64,000 nt of DNA from Plecoglossus altivelis (GCA_036571765.1 BROE01000010.1:7186353-7250352), one strand, 5' to 3'. Shown: positions 13,250-25,559, counted from the stretch's first letter. A program made the numbers and translations. Notes: generated by a model from the letters alone, not told the origin.

Positions 13250-15470
13250 TTATGTCTTTCCACCTCACCCCAAACTCAACCTCACAAGCTTCTGCAGCGA
13301 CAGTTTAATCGAAAGACAATTGAAAATGGACTTTCAAGGTAGCGGTGTGTTTCTATGTGTATTTAGGCAACTTAGTTGTTTTCAGGAGTCATTTTTAAAA
13401 GTTACTTAAGAGGGAAAGGTTTTTATTTCAGAGCAATGTGCCTCTGCAGAAAATCTATTTGAGACCAGAAAGGTTGTTTATGGAATCCAAGCTATCATTG
13501 TCCTCTATATTTTCAACATATTAAAAGATGTGTCTGGCATAAGCATTTAGGTTTTCACGGACTTTAGACTGATTCAACAGAATCCAACAGACATAAACAT
13601 GTAATTTATTAGTAAATGATTTTTTCTTATTATCTAGTTTCACATTGAAAACCATGACAACACATTCAGACTGACAGTACATTGGCAGATCACAAAACTG
13701 TTGATTTTTGTAGTTAGGAACATTTTTAGGAAATGTTTATAACCTATTGTACATGCAATTTTTCTATCAAAAACTATGTCACTTAGTTACCTTCTGTGCA
13801 CTCCATGATTCACATGGCTATGGCAGAATATTTTGAAATGAATGCCATTTATGGTGTAATTAGTTTTATGCAAACTAGGAGTGAAGATGAAAGTAAAATC
13901 TTTTATAAATTATGAATCATCTTATAACTTATCTCAGAGCTTATCTTCACTTGTGATGAGTTAATGTACCTTCCGTTAATTAAAAATGTAGACATGGAGT
14001 CCTAAGAGTGAGATAGTTTTCCTCAATCCTCCATCAGGTAGCTTCATCTCAAAGAGGCAAATTGGGAGAGGCCTTTGTTGGTTGCCTCCTTAAATCTCAC
14101 ATCATGGACACTGCAGATTAAAGCAGAAGGGTTCAATAATAGTCATAACAATCCCAATATTAAACACAGAACAAAACAAAGACTACCAGGCATGCACGTA
14201 TCCTTAAACACAACACGCCAACAGTAGCTGAGTAGATAAATGGAACCTGCTAACGACCTGCTCTCTGGAAAGATGGAGCTGAACGACTCTGATTGTTGCT
14301 AGACAAGCCCAAGTTCCTCCAAACATTTGTCCATTGACTCGAAAATCTCGTAGGCCCTGATGTCCTTGGCTCTGCGCGAGAATGTTGGTTAGCAATACTC
14401 ATAAAAACTCAATTCATCAACATGAGCATAATTTGCTCTGAACAGAAAGCTCACAAAAGGGTGAGCTTGTCAGCAAGACAGGTGGCTGGAGATCTCGCTC
14501 TGATACTGAGCGATATGAATAATAGATTCTGGTAAATGTACGCCAGGACCCAGGCTGTAAACACAGCTGCCTCCTCTCCCTTCCAAAAGAACAGCTTGGC
14601 AGGACGAGAACCAGAGCGCTTGCTCCACCTGAGGACTGGGGACGATTAACTAATCAAATGCACAGGCTAAATACGAGGCAAGGAAAAGGAAGAGACAGAC
14701 AAAGAGGAGTGAAAGGTATTAGTCTGTGCCCTCACCATGGGCCAGCTCAATGGACACCCTGCAGAATAACATAAAGGATCTGGATGAATGAATGAGTCTG
14801 TTCAGAGCCATACATAGCTAAAGTGTAGTTTTTCATAGTTTGTGACTGATTAGCAGTCAACACCATCGCTACCACGAGAAGTCAACACATCATATTAAAT
14901 CCACTAAGAAAAACCGGTCCTCAAAATCTTCAGCATTTATTGTGGAACCACTTCTTATGTGCACAAAAACTAAACTCATATAAATGTGCATCTTCTATTG
15001 TATTTTTACTCTGCTATGAAGTCCCTCATGTGAATATTCGAAGCTGGCATTGTGATATACATTTGGCAAACACTTTTTGCATGGCATATGGTCTACGGTG
15101 AAATTCAGATTAAAATACCAACAATTCAAAAAAAATGCTTCTTCCTGGACTTTATTTCCTTGCTGATGTCATATTTGTGCTGCAGCAACTATCACAGCCT
15201 CTAATACTTCATTGATGATGGTTTCTCCAAGCATTTGATGACTCCCCTGTTGAAATTTAGAGGGATTTTGCCCAGCAGAAGGTAATTAATTCTTCAATTA
15301 AAATGTTGTTAAACATTTTTAATGAGTAATAGGCACTCGGGAATCGGATACAAAAGTATGTTTAACCAGAGAAAAGAAAACATGGATATTTCAAAGTTCA
15401 TTTCTGCAAATCTCCTCAATGACCCACTTTTCAAGTCATGCAGCAGTGTAGGAATATAAATAAAAAATCA
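13250..15470. other. Gene-free AT-rich DNA
   Basis: No gene is recognised. The part at 13850-14000, containing CCGTTAATTAAAAATG, is a further weak candidate for regulatory DNA. The rest is featureless by eye. Confidence 0.5.
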
Positions 15471-15620
15471 AATAGGATCTCTCTTGGCACTGAGGATATG
15501 TCCTTCATCTCAGGTGATTATTGACTCATTTCGCCTATTTTTCCAAGGCCCTAATTAGGGCAGTAGACGTCTCCAAACAACCTGTGATACGCCCAAGTAT
15601 GTATCACACAACCCAGTAAC
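15470..15620. promoter_or_regulatory. Candidate enhancer with 14-bp homeodomain palindrome
   Basis: gccctaattagggc at 15548-15561 is a perfect 14-bp palindrome centred on TAATTA, a favourable site for a homeodomain dimer. It is preceded by CAGGTGATTATTGACTC, which contains an E-box and a possible AP-1-like half. The flanks are non-repetitive and no coding frame is apparent. Confidence 0.4.
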
Positions 15621-15974
15621 GTATTCCCACTTAACCTGATTTAATTAAATGTGAAAGGAAAAATATGTTGTGGAAAATTTGAATCCTATTAAATTACAAG
15701 CAGTTACAATCTCTCAATGTGATCGTTGCTTACCGTCAGTATACAGTAGTTGCGGCAGAAGTACTCTGTGTTGCAACAAGGTTATAGGCTATACTTTAAA
15801 CTGGACCTTGGGTATTTTAGAGATCTATTTTACTACCCCCAAAGAGCAGGTCATTTGTACAGGCAAATTCTATATCTCAACCCACAACAGTCATACTTCA
15901 GGATGCTTAAGGAACTCCTCTTCATTATAGGCCTTGTATGTTCCTGGCATTGTTGTCTCAATTAGAGACTTGTA

Positions 15975-16460
15975 AATGTGTTGCTTGCTTAATCACCCCA
16001 AAACTGGCCCCTAGGACTTTCTCTAATGCACCCCCATTAAAAGGGCCATCAAAACAAAAGATCTGCCTCTAATGGCAATAATCCCTCACTTCTGTCTTTG
16101 GAAAGCCAAACTTGTGTCTTAAATGAGGAATGATGGATGAGCGTGGACCACTATGTCAAAGAGCTTTATTACTCGTGATGAATGCACCAGCCCTGCACAG
16201 CCTCACCAAGGCCCTTAGCATCACCCAAGCCAGCTATCCTAAATGGGCCTCACTTAACCCCCAGTCTTTGAGAATGTGATGTTCATTCATGCCATTGGTG
16301 GAAACTGGAAGAAGGAAAAGGGGGAAAAACTGGGAAAGTCTTATGCAAACATCATAATTAACACAATTAATGCTCATTTCCTGTCAGCCCCTTAGGCAAT
16401 CATAACTTTGACTACACACTGTGGTGACTTTTTCTTTCAGTGACAGGACTATGACAAGAT
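15975..16460. promoter_or_regulatory. Candidate enhancer with POU and homeodomain cluster
   Basis: This long non-repetitive block holds ATGCAAA (16343-16349, POU octamer-like), ATAATTA (16354-16360) and CAATTAATG (16364-16372) within 30 bp. Several ATTAA/TAATGG sites and ATCAAAACAAAAG (SOX/TCF-like) lie upstream. Such clustering is typical of developmental conserved non-coding elements. Conservation itself cannot be seen here. Confidence 0.45.
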
Positions 16461-16469
16461 ACTCACTTT

Positions 16470-18720
16470 GGCAAACAGAAGTGAGGACAATAATGAAGAG
16501 TCACTCAAGATACACACAGTGTCATTTATGTATGAGTCAACGTCATTAATATGGGTGATGTAGCCTGAAACTATGTTCAAGTAAATTAAAATAACAAAAA
16601 GTTATGATAAACTAGACATTTGTCATTTTAAGTAGATGATAGATTGAGAAAATGACTTCCTCTCCATTGACATGAGTTGTACTGTGTTTTGTAATCCCTT
16701 ATCCAGGTCACTGTAGACTATTGCAAGAATGGATTTACTGTATATTGTTGCTGGAAACAAGCTTTTGGGAATACGAATCTCCCCGTACATCCCATATCAT
16801 TCCACCTCTCTCTCTCTTGCTCACCGTCATGGAACGACATACAAACCTCAGTACATCTGATTCAAGTTAATTATATATGTATAATGTATTCCCTTGATGG
16901 GATGCTATATTTAAAGAAGCCAGACAAGGTCTCTATCGTGTCTTTTCTAAGGGATCTCATACTTACAGAACATATGTTCTTGAGGGAGCGTTCTTTGAGT
17001 AGGGCAACTGGAGCTGTGCAGTCAGACATTTTCAATGACAGGTAATAAAAAGTCGATCTGTAAATTGCTAATGAATGCATACCCCATTCCATTAGGCATA
17101 AATAATTTGGTCACTTGGGTATGTGCATTCCCAATTACTTATTCTTTTTGTATTTCAAATTACCTATTCTTTCTGATGTTTCTTTTACATGATTAGTGAG
17201 CAATGCAACTAGCCATTGGCTTTTTCCAGGTCTCACGTTTTAAGTTTAGTTGAAAAAAGTACTTGAAAAGGCGTTTGTTGTTGTTGCGTTGTCTTTTTTC
17301 TGTTTTTATTTCCAAAGTACAACAAGAAGGTCATATGCACAGTGTATTCAGAAGCAAACTGTTTGTCCCACAGAAGTAACAAAAAACACGCGAAAAACTG
17401 CGGTAAAATAATATCAACCCTTGTATGCTGTCCACCAGGTTGCAACAATCCTAATTAAAATGTCCTTCCTAATTATCATCGATTGCCCTGTGTATTTTGG
17501 AAAACACTCTGTCCCTGGCTTTGGTACATGCATCCAAATTTAGACATGTGACACTGGTCTTTAGCCCATCAGATGGTCCACACTGACATGAGAGTGAAAG
17601 TGGGGCAGCCGTTTCTCCCAGTGGACCCTGGACTGCTGCTCCCTAGCACAAACGCAGATGGCCAGAGCCCCATTCCAGGGTTCAGCGCTGAAAAAACTTG
17701 CAATCGTTCATAGCGTTATTTATTCATAAACAAGGTGGGGGTTGGGGGTGAGGGCTAAGGGTGTCGGGTCCAGACCCCCGGTTCGGGCCCAGCTTGACTA
17801 CAACCCAGTAACGTCACAAGGAAAGCCGTGTGTTTGCCAGGCTGGTGAGAGCATCTGTCCTGGGTTTGAAAGCTGGCCATGGCCCTTCTCTGAATAAGGA
17901 ATGCCCCCCTGCGTCAGAGAGGGAAATTTAGGGTGGGTTTAAACAACGTAATTCAATTTCTTAGTTGAGTTTGAGACATATTTCAATATGCAGTTACTGG
18001 AGGCATTACTACTGCTATAAAAAGCATACTTTATGTTTTATTTAAGTTTTCTTTTCTCTTACTTTATTAGTTCCATTAATACAGGAACATTTCCCATTAT
18101 CCTGTATTCAAACTTAATCTGATCAGGACTTAAACACATCTTTTTATGTAGAAAAAAAAAACATTGTTAGTCTTTGTCTCTATAGTTCTTTACAGTGAGA
18201 AAATGCTTTTTTCCCCCAAGTTTAACCTTTTGCATACATTTAGTGCTATACAGCCGTGAAACAAAACCTGGTTCTGTGAGATTGTCTGCGTCAGAAGGTT
18301 GAGGATTAGCATTATGCAATCGCCATAGCAGAAGTATCATACTGTGAGGCTGGGGAGATAAGTCAGTTACTGTAAAGGTGCTTTGTTCACCATGGCCTGA
18401 CCTCAGTGGCCAGCTTGCACGCCTGACAACTTACCCTGTAGATTGACTGGAAGAGAGAGAAAATTAGAGAGAACAGTGTGCCTGTAGAGTTCAGTTAATC
18501 TAATAGGCCTCCACAAGCAAGCAGAAAAGCCATCCTGTGAGATCCTCTGTATGAAGAGTTATCATTAAACCATGGATAATACTTTCATTTTGAATTCTTG
18601 ATTTGATCATTTTATTTTAAATGAAATGATCTGCTTGAAATTACAATACAGTTGTGAGGAGTAGATCGTGTTTTCTAGTCACAATCACAATGTAAGGTAA
18701 GACTTGACTGTTGACACATA
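16470..18720. other. Gene-free non-coding DNA
   Basis: No gene is recognised. An imperfect 18-bp direct repeat with two mismatches lies at 17133-17150 and 17158-17175. The segment around 17590-17890 is GC-elevated, with a G-rich run near 17734-17766. It is neither clearly coding nor clearly regulatory. Confidence 0.5.
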
Positions 18721-18724
18721 ACAA

Positions 18725-18970
18725 AGTGATTGTCTCTGTGTCTGCATCAGTGTCATCCGCTCACAGGCCGCTAGTGCTTTGGATGCAAGCGAGCCTCCCC
18801 ACATTAATCTGTGTTCAGCCACAGAGCCGGAGGAGAGAACTGCTCAAAACACCCTGGCCTATTTGACCACAGGGGAGGCTGTCAATTGCCCAGATAGTTC
18901 TGGTAATTTTGTGAGAGCGCTCTCACTGGAAGTGTTGGGGCTGCTGTGCACTTTACATATTCAGAGGGGA
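18725..18970. promoter_or_regulatory. Candidate regulatory element with 16-bp palindrome
   Basis: The sequence is non-repetitive and moderately GC-rich. It contains gtgagagcgctctcac at 18911-18926, a perfect 16-bp palindrome, with TGTCAATTG and GACCACAG (RUNX-like) nearby. A 141-codon plus-strand frame starts here and runs to 19201, but it has no recognisable domain and drifts into AT-rich DNA. I favour a regulatory reading. Confidence 0.35.
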
Positions 18971-18979
18971 ATTGAATAT

Positions 18980-20845
18980 GTGCTCTCTCTCTGTTCTCTT
19001 GCATGGTGGATTGGCAGGGTAGGGTCCGTGGTTGCTGTGTTACTCCTTGAAGTCAGGAAATGCATGAGGTATATTTGCTATGTTGAGAAAAGAAGAAAAA
19101 AATCCAACTTAAACAGGATTAGTGTTATCAGCACCACAGGACAGAGCACACACACACACTCTACCATTTTGAGAAATGCAGATAAATACGTGAATATGTA
19201 AAGAACTAAGATCTCTTCTTTCTGAACTGACCTCATAGAGCTGCACAATGAACTGTATGATAGATTGGACTTTCTACCGTAGTACTTTACTTCCCGTTCA
19301 CATGATGTTTTTTTTTTCTCTCCTCATCTTAGTCATCAAATGGTGCCACTAATGGCGAGATAATTCATCCAAATGCTGTTATTCTGTTAAGCTTAAGAGA
19401 GATATTGTATATAGTAAGCCACATTGTAGAATGAGCAGTAAAAATGAGGGAGGTACCATTATTTCGCTAGCGACACACATGCAATTATTTTCAATTGCAC
19501 AGTGGTTTTCTTACTCAAAATGTCAAGAAAATGAGTATATATGTCTACACAACAGTGTATGAAGAATGAAAATGATTTTCTAAAAGTTGTTTTTGCCATG
19601 TCTGAATATCCGATATCCAAGACTGTTATTTGAAAATCCCCATACAGATGGCTGATAGTGCTAATTTCTAAATGGCACAAACATCATCTACATGGCAAGT
19701 CAGGATGTTGATTTATAGATAGAGCTCACAGAGTTAATTGCGGTGCACAACTCCAATCAGTCTTTGGGGAGATTTCTAAGACACACAGCAGAAAATCTAC
19801 ACCCACAATAAACAAACAAACAAACATATTCATACTTCTCACATTTATTTATCAATGTTTTCAGACCCACAGATTGCACTGTGCCTCCAAAATTGCCCCC
19901 TTTTTCAAGATTCAATAAGTTTACTGAAACATTGTCAGCATGAGTCTATCGCTTTATTCTTGTGCCACCCACAAATCTGTCTTTTTGAAAATGAAAATAT
20001 GTGTGTTAAAATACTCTAGTGATGCATGTGTTGTACCCTCCTATTGGATCATAAAGGGTTTGCCTATAAATAATCTTTGGCATATTGACAATCATTCATC
20101 TTGATTAGATAGATACATCTTGATCTCCTGGAGATCCTCTCAGAAGTTCATAGAAAATATGAAATGTCAAATTCCCACCCATGTTATCTAACTTAAAACT
20201 GTGGCTGACATAATTTTCCCTGTAGTAACTGGCATGGGTTCTGATCCAAGCCCATGAGAAGTATGCCTCCTAATGGAACGAAGGAGAATCAGCAAGGTGA
20301 ATTCTAGCATTCCATACTGTACAACTTACTCTTACTCACAATAAGGAATCAGTCCAGTGAGCTATACTGTACATGAACATTATATGTTAACTTGAAAACA
20401 TATGGTTGCATTTAATGACCTAATTCACCTGACTTCTATGTGATACAGATATGATGATGTTGATTGTAAAAAAACATAAGGCTTTTGGTTTGGTATTGCA
20501 AGGTGATTTCTGATTAAACTTCAGGGAAGCCTCAGGATTAAGCTTCTGAGAGCTAAAATACTCTATGGACATTATATTAAAATGTTTTTTTACATGCTCA
20601 AACTCATAAGATCAGTAATGTCCATCATTCAGGTATCCCACATTGCATGATGTTTATTGGCTTGCAGTCTCTGTGCGAATTGCCTTCTACATTGTATGTA
20701 CCCCACACATGAACAAACACACACACACACACCAATCTCAGATCAAACTGAGATGCCATCCTGAGTAATGACAAATGACTTAAATTGCAGGATGCTTTCT
20801 CTCCCCAGATTCCTTCAGAAGCTTAGAATAAGGTGACGTCTCCTG
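18980..20845. other. Gene-free DNA downstream of the ARHGAP15 relic
   Basis: By family structure the remaining RhoGAP exons (the segment ending in the GPTLL motif) should lie on the minus strand at coordinates below 20850. I searched this stretch and everything to its left by eye and found none. Small CA repeats lie at 19147-19159 and 20716-20732. AT-rich otherwise. Confidence 0.5.
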
Positions 20846-20849
20846 CCGG

Positions 20850-21013
20850 AATAAGTGGGTCCTGTTCATGTATTGTCTCTACATATGGTTGAGAGAGAAC
20901 AGTAAGAAAACACTGGCACTGACAGCTCCTGGTAAAAAAGGAAAACATCTTGAGCGCTCCGGTGACAACGTGGATGTCCTCCCACTGGCTGTCGTCCAAA
21001 TTCAGCTCGTCTT
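20850..21013 (-). pseudogene. arhgap15: Decayed ARHGAP15 exon (RhoGAP domain)
   Basis: ARHGAP15 is a Rac-directed GTPase-activating protein with a PH domain and a C-terminal RhoGAP domain. On the minus strand a splice acceptor (tgttttcccag, ending at 21014) opens an exon in phase 1. It encodes an acidic start and then LDDSQWEDIHVVTGALKMF (to 20943), which fits ARHGAP15 better than its paralogue ARHGAP12, recalled as LNDSKWEDIHVITGALK. The family then continues with FRELPEPLFPYSFFEQ. Here about 57 nt replace the expected 48, and remnants of that motif (ELSVPVFSY) sit in another frame. The original frame resumes with YVETIHEQD (20885-20859), matching the family FVEAIKKQD. Two mutually compensating indels therefore destroy the LPEPL loop, and I see no GT donor after the conserved end. 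No other ARHGAP15 exon was found by eye. The gene would run right to left, with 5' exons at higher coordinates. The alternatives are assembly error or a rapidly evolving functional exon, both less likely. Confidence 0.85.
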
Positions 21014-21504
21014 CTGGGAAAACACGAGGAGAAATGGAACAACTGGTTTTAATGAAACAATTACAAGACACTAATTATTATGTTAATGTTTGCCTACTAT
21101 CATCAGCAACCGTTAACAGCCTTCTGTACCTAGAGGTTTAGCGCTGTCTATTTTTTTCCCTCTCTCTCTCCAGCTTCTCAGAAAAGAGAGCGTGTTTCAA
21201 TAGGAGGGCAACAGTAGGAATATGTCAAACTAAATATAAAAAGGCCACAAAGAGCTCCAGCCATTCACATAGAATGTCAGGTACATTAATTCCCATAATA
21301 CCCTGGAAAATAAATTAGCAGCAGGGTGTAGAGTGATTCAAAGCTATTAGTTTTAGATACAGGGGGTTCTGTGAGGTGCAAGGCACAGTAGGCTCAGGAG
21401 ACATGCCTTGAGGCCAGAACAAACACACACACAGTTCGATGATAGATACTCAACACAGACTTGTATCCTTTTCCAATGCATACAGAATACATAGGATATA
21501 GGAA

Positions 21505-21536
21505 AATACATGTCAGACTGACATGTCAGACTAACT
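21505..21536. repeat. 13-bp tandem duplication
   Basis: acatgtcagactg (21509-21521) is followed directly by acatgtcagacta (21522-21534), one mismatch at the last base. It looks like a small local tandem duplication. Confidence 0.8.
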
Positions 21537-21779
21537 TTAGAGTAACTTTATAGAAGATTATTTTTCCAATTATATACACTACGCTATAATTGAGATTTTA
21601 ATGCTTAGTTTGTTGAATATTGTCCACATTTTTCATACAACTCCAGTTCTCATATTTGTTTACATTTTTTGTGTTAAATAGTGTTACTTTGATCTTGCCT
21701 AAGCTCCAAAAAACAAGGCTGTTGATTGAAACCTGTTTAACAACTGCTAATTTCATTACATGGTATTATTGCACAGTGA

Positions 21780-22160
21780 CTTCATCCTAAAGGAACAGCT
21801 TTGAACCCACAGTGGCTGAACAATGACATGAGCCAGCCAGGGGCCCGATGTGACCATCACTGTCTCCACAGAGGAGAAAAGAAGGGTTTTCATAATGCTG
21901 AAGTCTGTCAAATATTTTGATATGTCTCACACACCATGGTGCTGCTCCTCCTGTGCCTTCCCCTTTTGGAGTGGAACAATTGACTTTCTTCTTGATCAAG
22001 TTGCTTGCCTCCCTGCCTCCAAGCAAACCTTTCAAGAGGAGCCATGGCCTGATGGTGCAGCCATACAGCTGGGGCACTTCCCATGGCCGCCCTTGACAAG
22101 TCTTTGAGGGAGCCACGTCAGTTGTGGGGCCTCACAGGTTCCTTTTCAAAAGTTGGACAT
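21780..22160. promoter_or_regulatory. Weak candidate regulatory block
   Basis: This block is non-repetitive and moderately GC-rich. It stays open for 109 codons on the minus strand and 85 on the plus strand, without any recognisable domain or splice pairing. It sits in what would be the intron upstream of the relic ARHGAP15 exon. Its function is unknown. Confidence 0.25.
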
Positions 22161-22659
22161 GACACACCAAACCCCTTTTACTAAATCTGAAAGTTTTTTT
22201 TTTCTTTGATTTTTCTTCAATTATTTGAATACAATCGGTTTTGCCCTCTATTCTGCTCTCTTTTGCGCTATACTTTCTCGTGTTCTCAACTTCCTTTGTA
22301 AAATCTGTTGGAGTCGCTGTCTTATGTTGGGGTGATAGATTAAAGTGTTATTGGGCATGGAGACTTCCACCTGGATAAACACGCTATACCCACAGAAGTG
22401 CCACCTTTATAAAGGGAACTATATAAACAAAGATGTAACTTTTGACACGCAAAATGTGAATATGTAGAGCACATCGTGTTCACTGCTACAAAGGAAAAGT
22501 GAGTTTACGGAATAGCATGAAGGTAACTTAGTAAAGTTCAAAGTGGAAGGACATGAATATTTATAGAAAATTACGCGTTTAGAGGATAGCAGGCCTTTCT
22601 CCAGCCGGGCATTAGGCATGTAAAAGAGATGAAAGTGAAGGAATCCGTCTCACTTTTAC

Positions 22660-22830
22660 AGCCTTGCACTGGGACACAATGGGCAACCAGCCGTTCAATT
22701 AGTTTGCCATCTTAGACTGACTACTTGACAGGTCTAGCTAATTGTTAATCCTGCCATAACTGTTGCTTCAAGTAATTAATCATGTAACAAAGGCTTCACT
22801 TGGGCAACCTATCGCTTCGGAATGTGTGTC
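22660..22830. promoter_or_regulatory. Candidate enhancer with dense homeodomain, OTX, TALE and SOX motifs
   Basis: Within about 100 bp lie TCAATTAG (22695-22702), TGACAG (22726-22731, MEIS/TGIF type), CTAATTG (22738-22744), TAATCC (22746-22751, bicoid/OTX type), TAATTAATCA (22773-22782) and AACAAAGG (22786-22793, SOX/TCF type). The block is about 1.7 kb upstream of the ARHGAP15 relic in its transcription direction. In intact relatives it would be intronic. Confidence 0.45.
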
Positions 22831-22839
22831 AAGCAGTGG

Positions 22840-25500
22840 ACTGACACCCGAAAGTTGGTGTGACCCATTGTAATAAAGGTTTTCCAATATGCAATCTACA
22901 AGGGTAGGACAAACACATATTTAATCATAATTTGAAGCACTTCCCTGGTTCCAAATAATTCTATTCTTGGAGCTATTTTTGAAGATGTACTGTAAATAGC
23001 ACATTGGCGGGATCTCACGTCAATGCGATGCCGTGCTAAACTCTGAGGCACAGGTCTAGGGTCAAGTACCATTCATCATTGGATGGAGTGTCATTTTCTC
23101 CACTTCATACAGCAGCAGCTGCTTAAGAGGAGGAGAGAGAGAAAAGGTATTCTTTGAAAGAACAGAAAGGGGGGACACAATCCATGCACTCAGAAGAAAG
23201 GGGGATAATAAGAACACAAGGTGCCACTGTGTCAGCATCCTAATGTGTGCAAAGTTGGTGATGTCATTTTTCCCTTGACCTCCAGAGTCACAAGACGGGC
23301 AACATTCTTGGGAATGGAAGCCCAGCACAAAGAACTGCCGTGTTCCACAGAACTGAATCACTTAACTATGACCCATAAGTGAATTTTTTGTGTGTCCAAA
23401 TGATGATTAATATCTGTTTTCTATCTCCTAACCGAGGAGTTGCAGTGGCTAACAAGAACATCTCTTGTTCACATGAAAAGAATCCCGGGCTCCCATGCTA
23501 CCAGCTCGCATAAAGGCCAAATTAGATAATTTGGGAAAATGAACTCTGTCCTGTTTTTTTCTTACGGATGTTGAGATTTGCATTTGCCCTCATGGTAGTA
23601 TTGAGACTTATGTTATTTTGCTGGGAGATTCCATAACAAACTGTTTTTATTTGTATCTAATTGCATTGGACTGTCACTTCAGTACTCAGAGTTCTTCAAG
23701 TTTGTGGTTGTATTGTATCAAGATTTCATAAGCAGAAAAACTAACTCGTTTAAAAGTAAGAATAGACAACAAACTCCAACCATGTTTTCACAGATTACAT
23801 TTCAAAGTATGTTTCTGATGGCAGACAACACAGCAGGTCACTTATGTTCTAGCAGACCTGACCAAAACAGTTGGTCTGCTGAATGCAAAGGAACAGTCAT
23901 TCAAAGTAAACAATTTTGGGCAATGCTTAGAATATAAACATTACAGTGCAGTGTAACATACCTAACTATCCCAAAACAGTGCTGATTGGCATGGTTTCAG
24001 CTTGAATTTAAAAAACTGATGTGAGCAACCAAAACAAAGAGCATCCAAACTGACCATCCAGCCAACCTCCACACTGAGCGGGACCAAAGCTAATACCACA
24101 CACAAAACCCACAGACACTGAAGCCAGAACAGTGGGACTCCTTCCCTAATTTGACTTGCTCAACAGGTGTCCACCAGCTGCAGGCGACCAGGTTACTAGG
24201 CCTGCCTTTGTGGTGGCCAACACTAAAGAAGAGCTTGGTGGAACAATGGCTCGTAATGCTCAGGTCTGAAAATAAGGAGTTCATTTTTTGGCAGTGCCTT
24301 GAGGTTACTCTGAACACCAGTACAGGAGACAGTAGTCTTTTTGTCTCCCAATCTATGCATTGAGAAGGGGGCTATCAAAAATTCCCCGTTCACATGACTC
24401 AAAGAAAGCCCTGTGTTTCCGTCTGAGGCTAATTCTATTCATGGTAGCCCCCAAAGGCCAAACCGGAGTCATTATTGAAAACTGGCTGCTTGTTTGACTG
24501 CCATGCGCAAGCAGTAAATAATGAATCCAGTGATCCACTGTTGTTTTATTTATAGTTGTAGGACTATCGGTTAGGGACAGGCCTCAGAACCAGCCAAATG
24601 CCCTGAATATGAAAATCAAATTCTTTCTAAACTTTGAACGAACAGATTAGAATCATATCATTCACAAAACAAAACAAACTTTAGTAATAGTGCACAATGT
24701 ATGTTAATGTTACTAATGAAAGCCCAGTGAAGATGAGGTTAGAGAATTTCCAAGCAGCACCTTTACTCTTTCATACTGTGCAAGACACACATGGAGGCAT
24801 ACATCTTTCACCATAGCATATTGTATAGACGTCACCAGTGAGATGGGTGTCCTTTACAGGTGCAGTAGTAATTTCCTTCAGCAGAGAAAAAGGTTTTGTT
24901 CCCTATGAACATGCTGTATAACCTAATGAGGCCCTCTGAGAGTTGTTTAGCCATACAAACAGCTCAGTGACAATGGGATGTCAATTTTTAATTTTTAGAG
25001 CTGCCTGTTACTTTACAGCCTATTTGGTACCAGCGATCCTCCTCCAGTCAATCGCCTTCAGTGAGGTAGGACTTATTTTGTGAAACCAGTGTCAATCAAA
25101 CTAAAGCTGAGGGAAAGCATGGAAGTTCGTAAAAATGTATGTAATTATTGTAAAAGAGCACTATGCTCTAAAATATGAAGGTGACAATATCAATATTGAC
25201 GTTTAAGGCTGCACTATTGTGACATAATAGGAACTTTAATTGCAACTTTGAACAATTACACTGTACAATACAAATAAATGTATCTGACATTTGACATCTG
25301 GCACAGTCCTTAACATCTTCTGTTCAGATGTATTCATCTTGGCTAGTTGTTTTCTTAATCTAGCTTGGATTCAGAAAGCACTCAACAACAGTACAGCAAG
25401 CTTGCAATTTGAATTTGTTTTCAAAGTGTCTTCACTCCATCATTAAGTACTGTACTGCACCTTTCTGAAGTAACACAATTCACTTTGCTTTGAATAATCT
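22840..25500. other. Gene-free non-coding DNA
   Basis: I looked on the minus strand for the preceding ARHGAP15 exon (arginine-finger segment GIYRVSGN) and found none. No repeats of note. Confidence 0.5.
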
Positions 25501-25529
25501 CTGCAACCACATCTTGTAAAGTATGTCAA

Positions 25530-25553
25530 TTGGCAATTGTTGCAAATTGCCAA
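25530..25553. repeat. Perfect inverted repeat, 9-bp arms
   Basis: ttggcaatt and aattgccaa form perfect arms around a 6-nt spacer. The arms contain NFI-like TTGGC halves (TTGGC and GCCAA), so it could also be read as a divergent NFI-type pair. No transcript evidence is available. Confidence 0.75.
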
Positions 25554-25559
25554 GTCATT

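Noticed and set aside
20823..21071. Reading the whole 82-codon minus frame as an intact exon
   Set aside because: The frame is open, but its middle part no longer encodes the conserved RELPEPL segment, which survives in a different frame. The openness is due to compensating indels.
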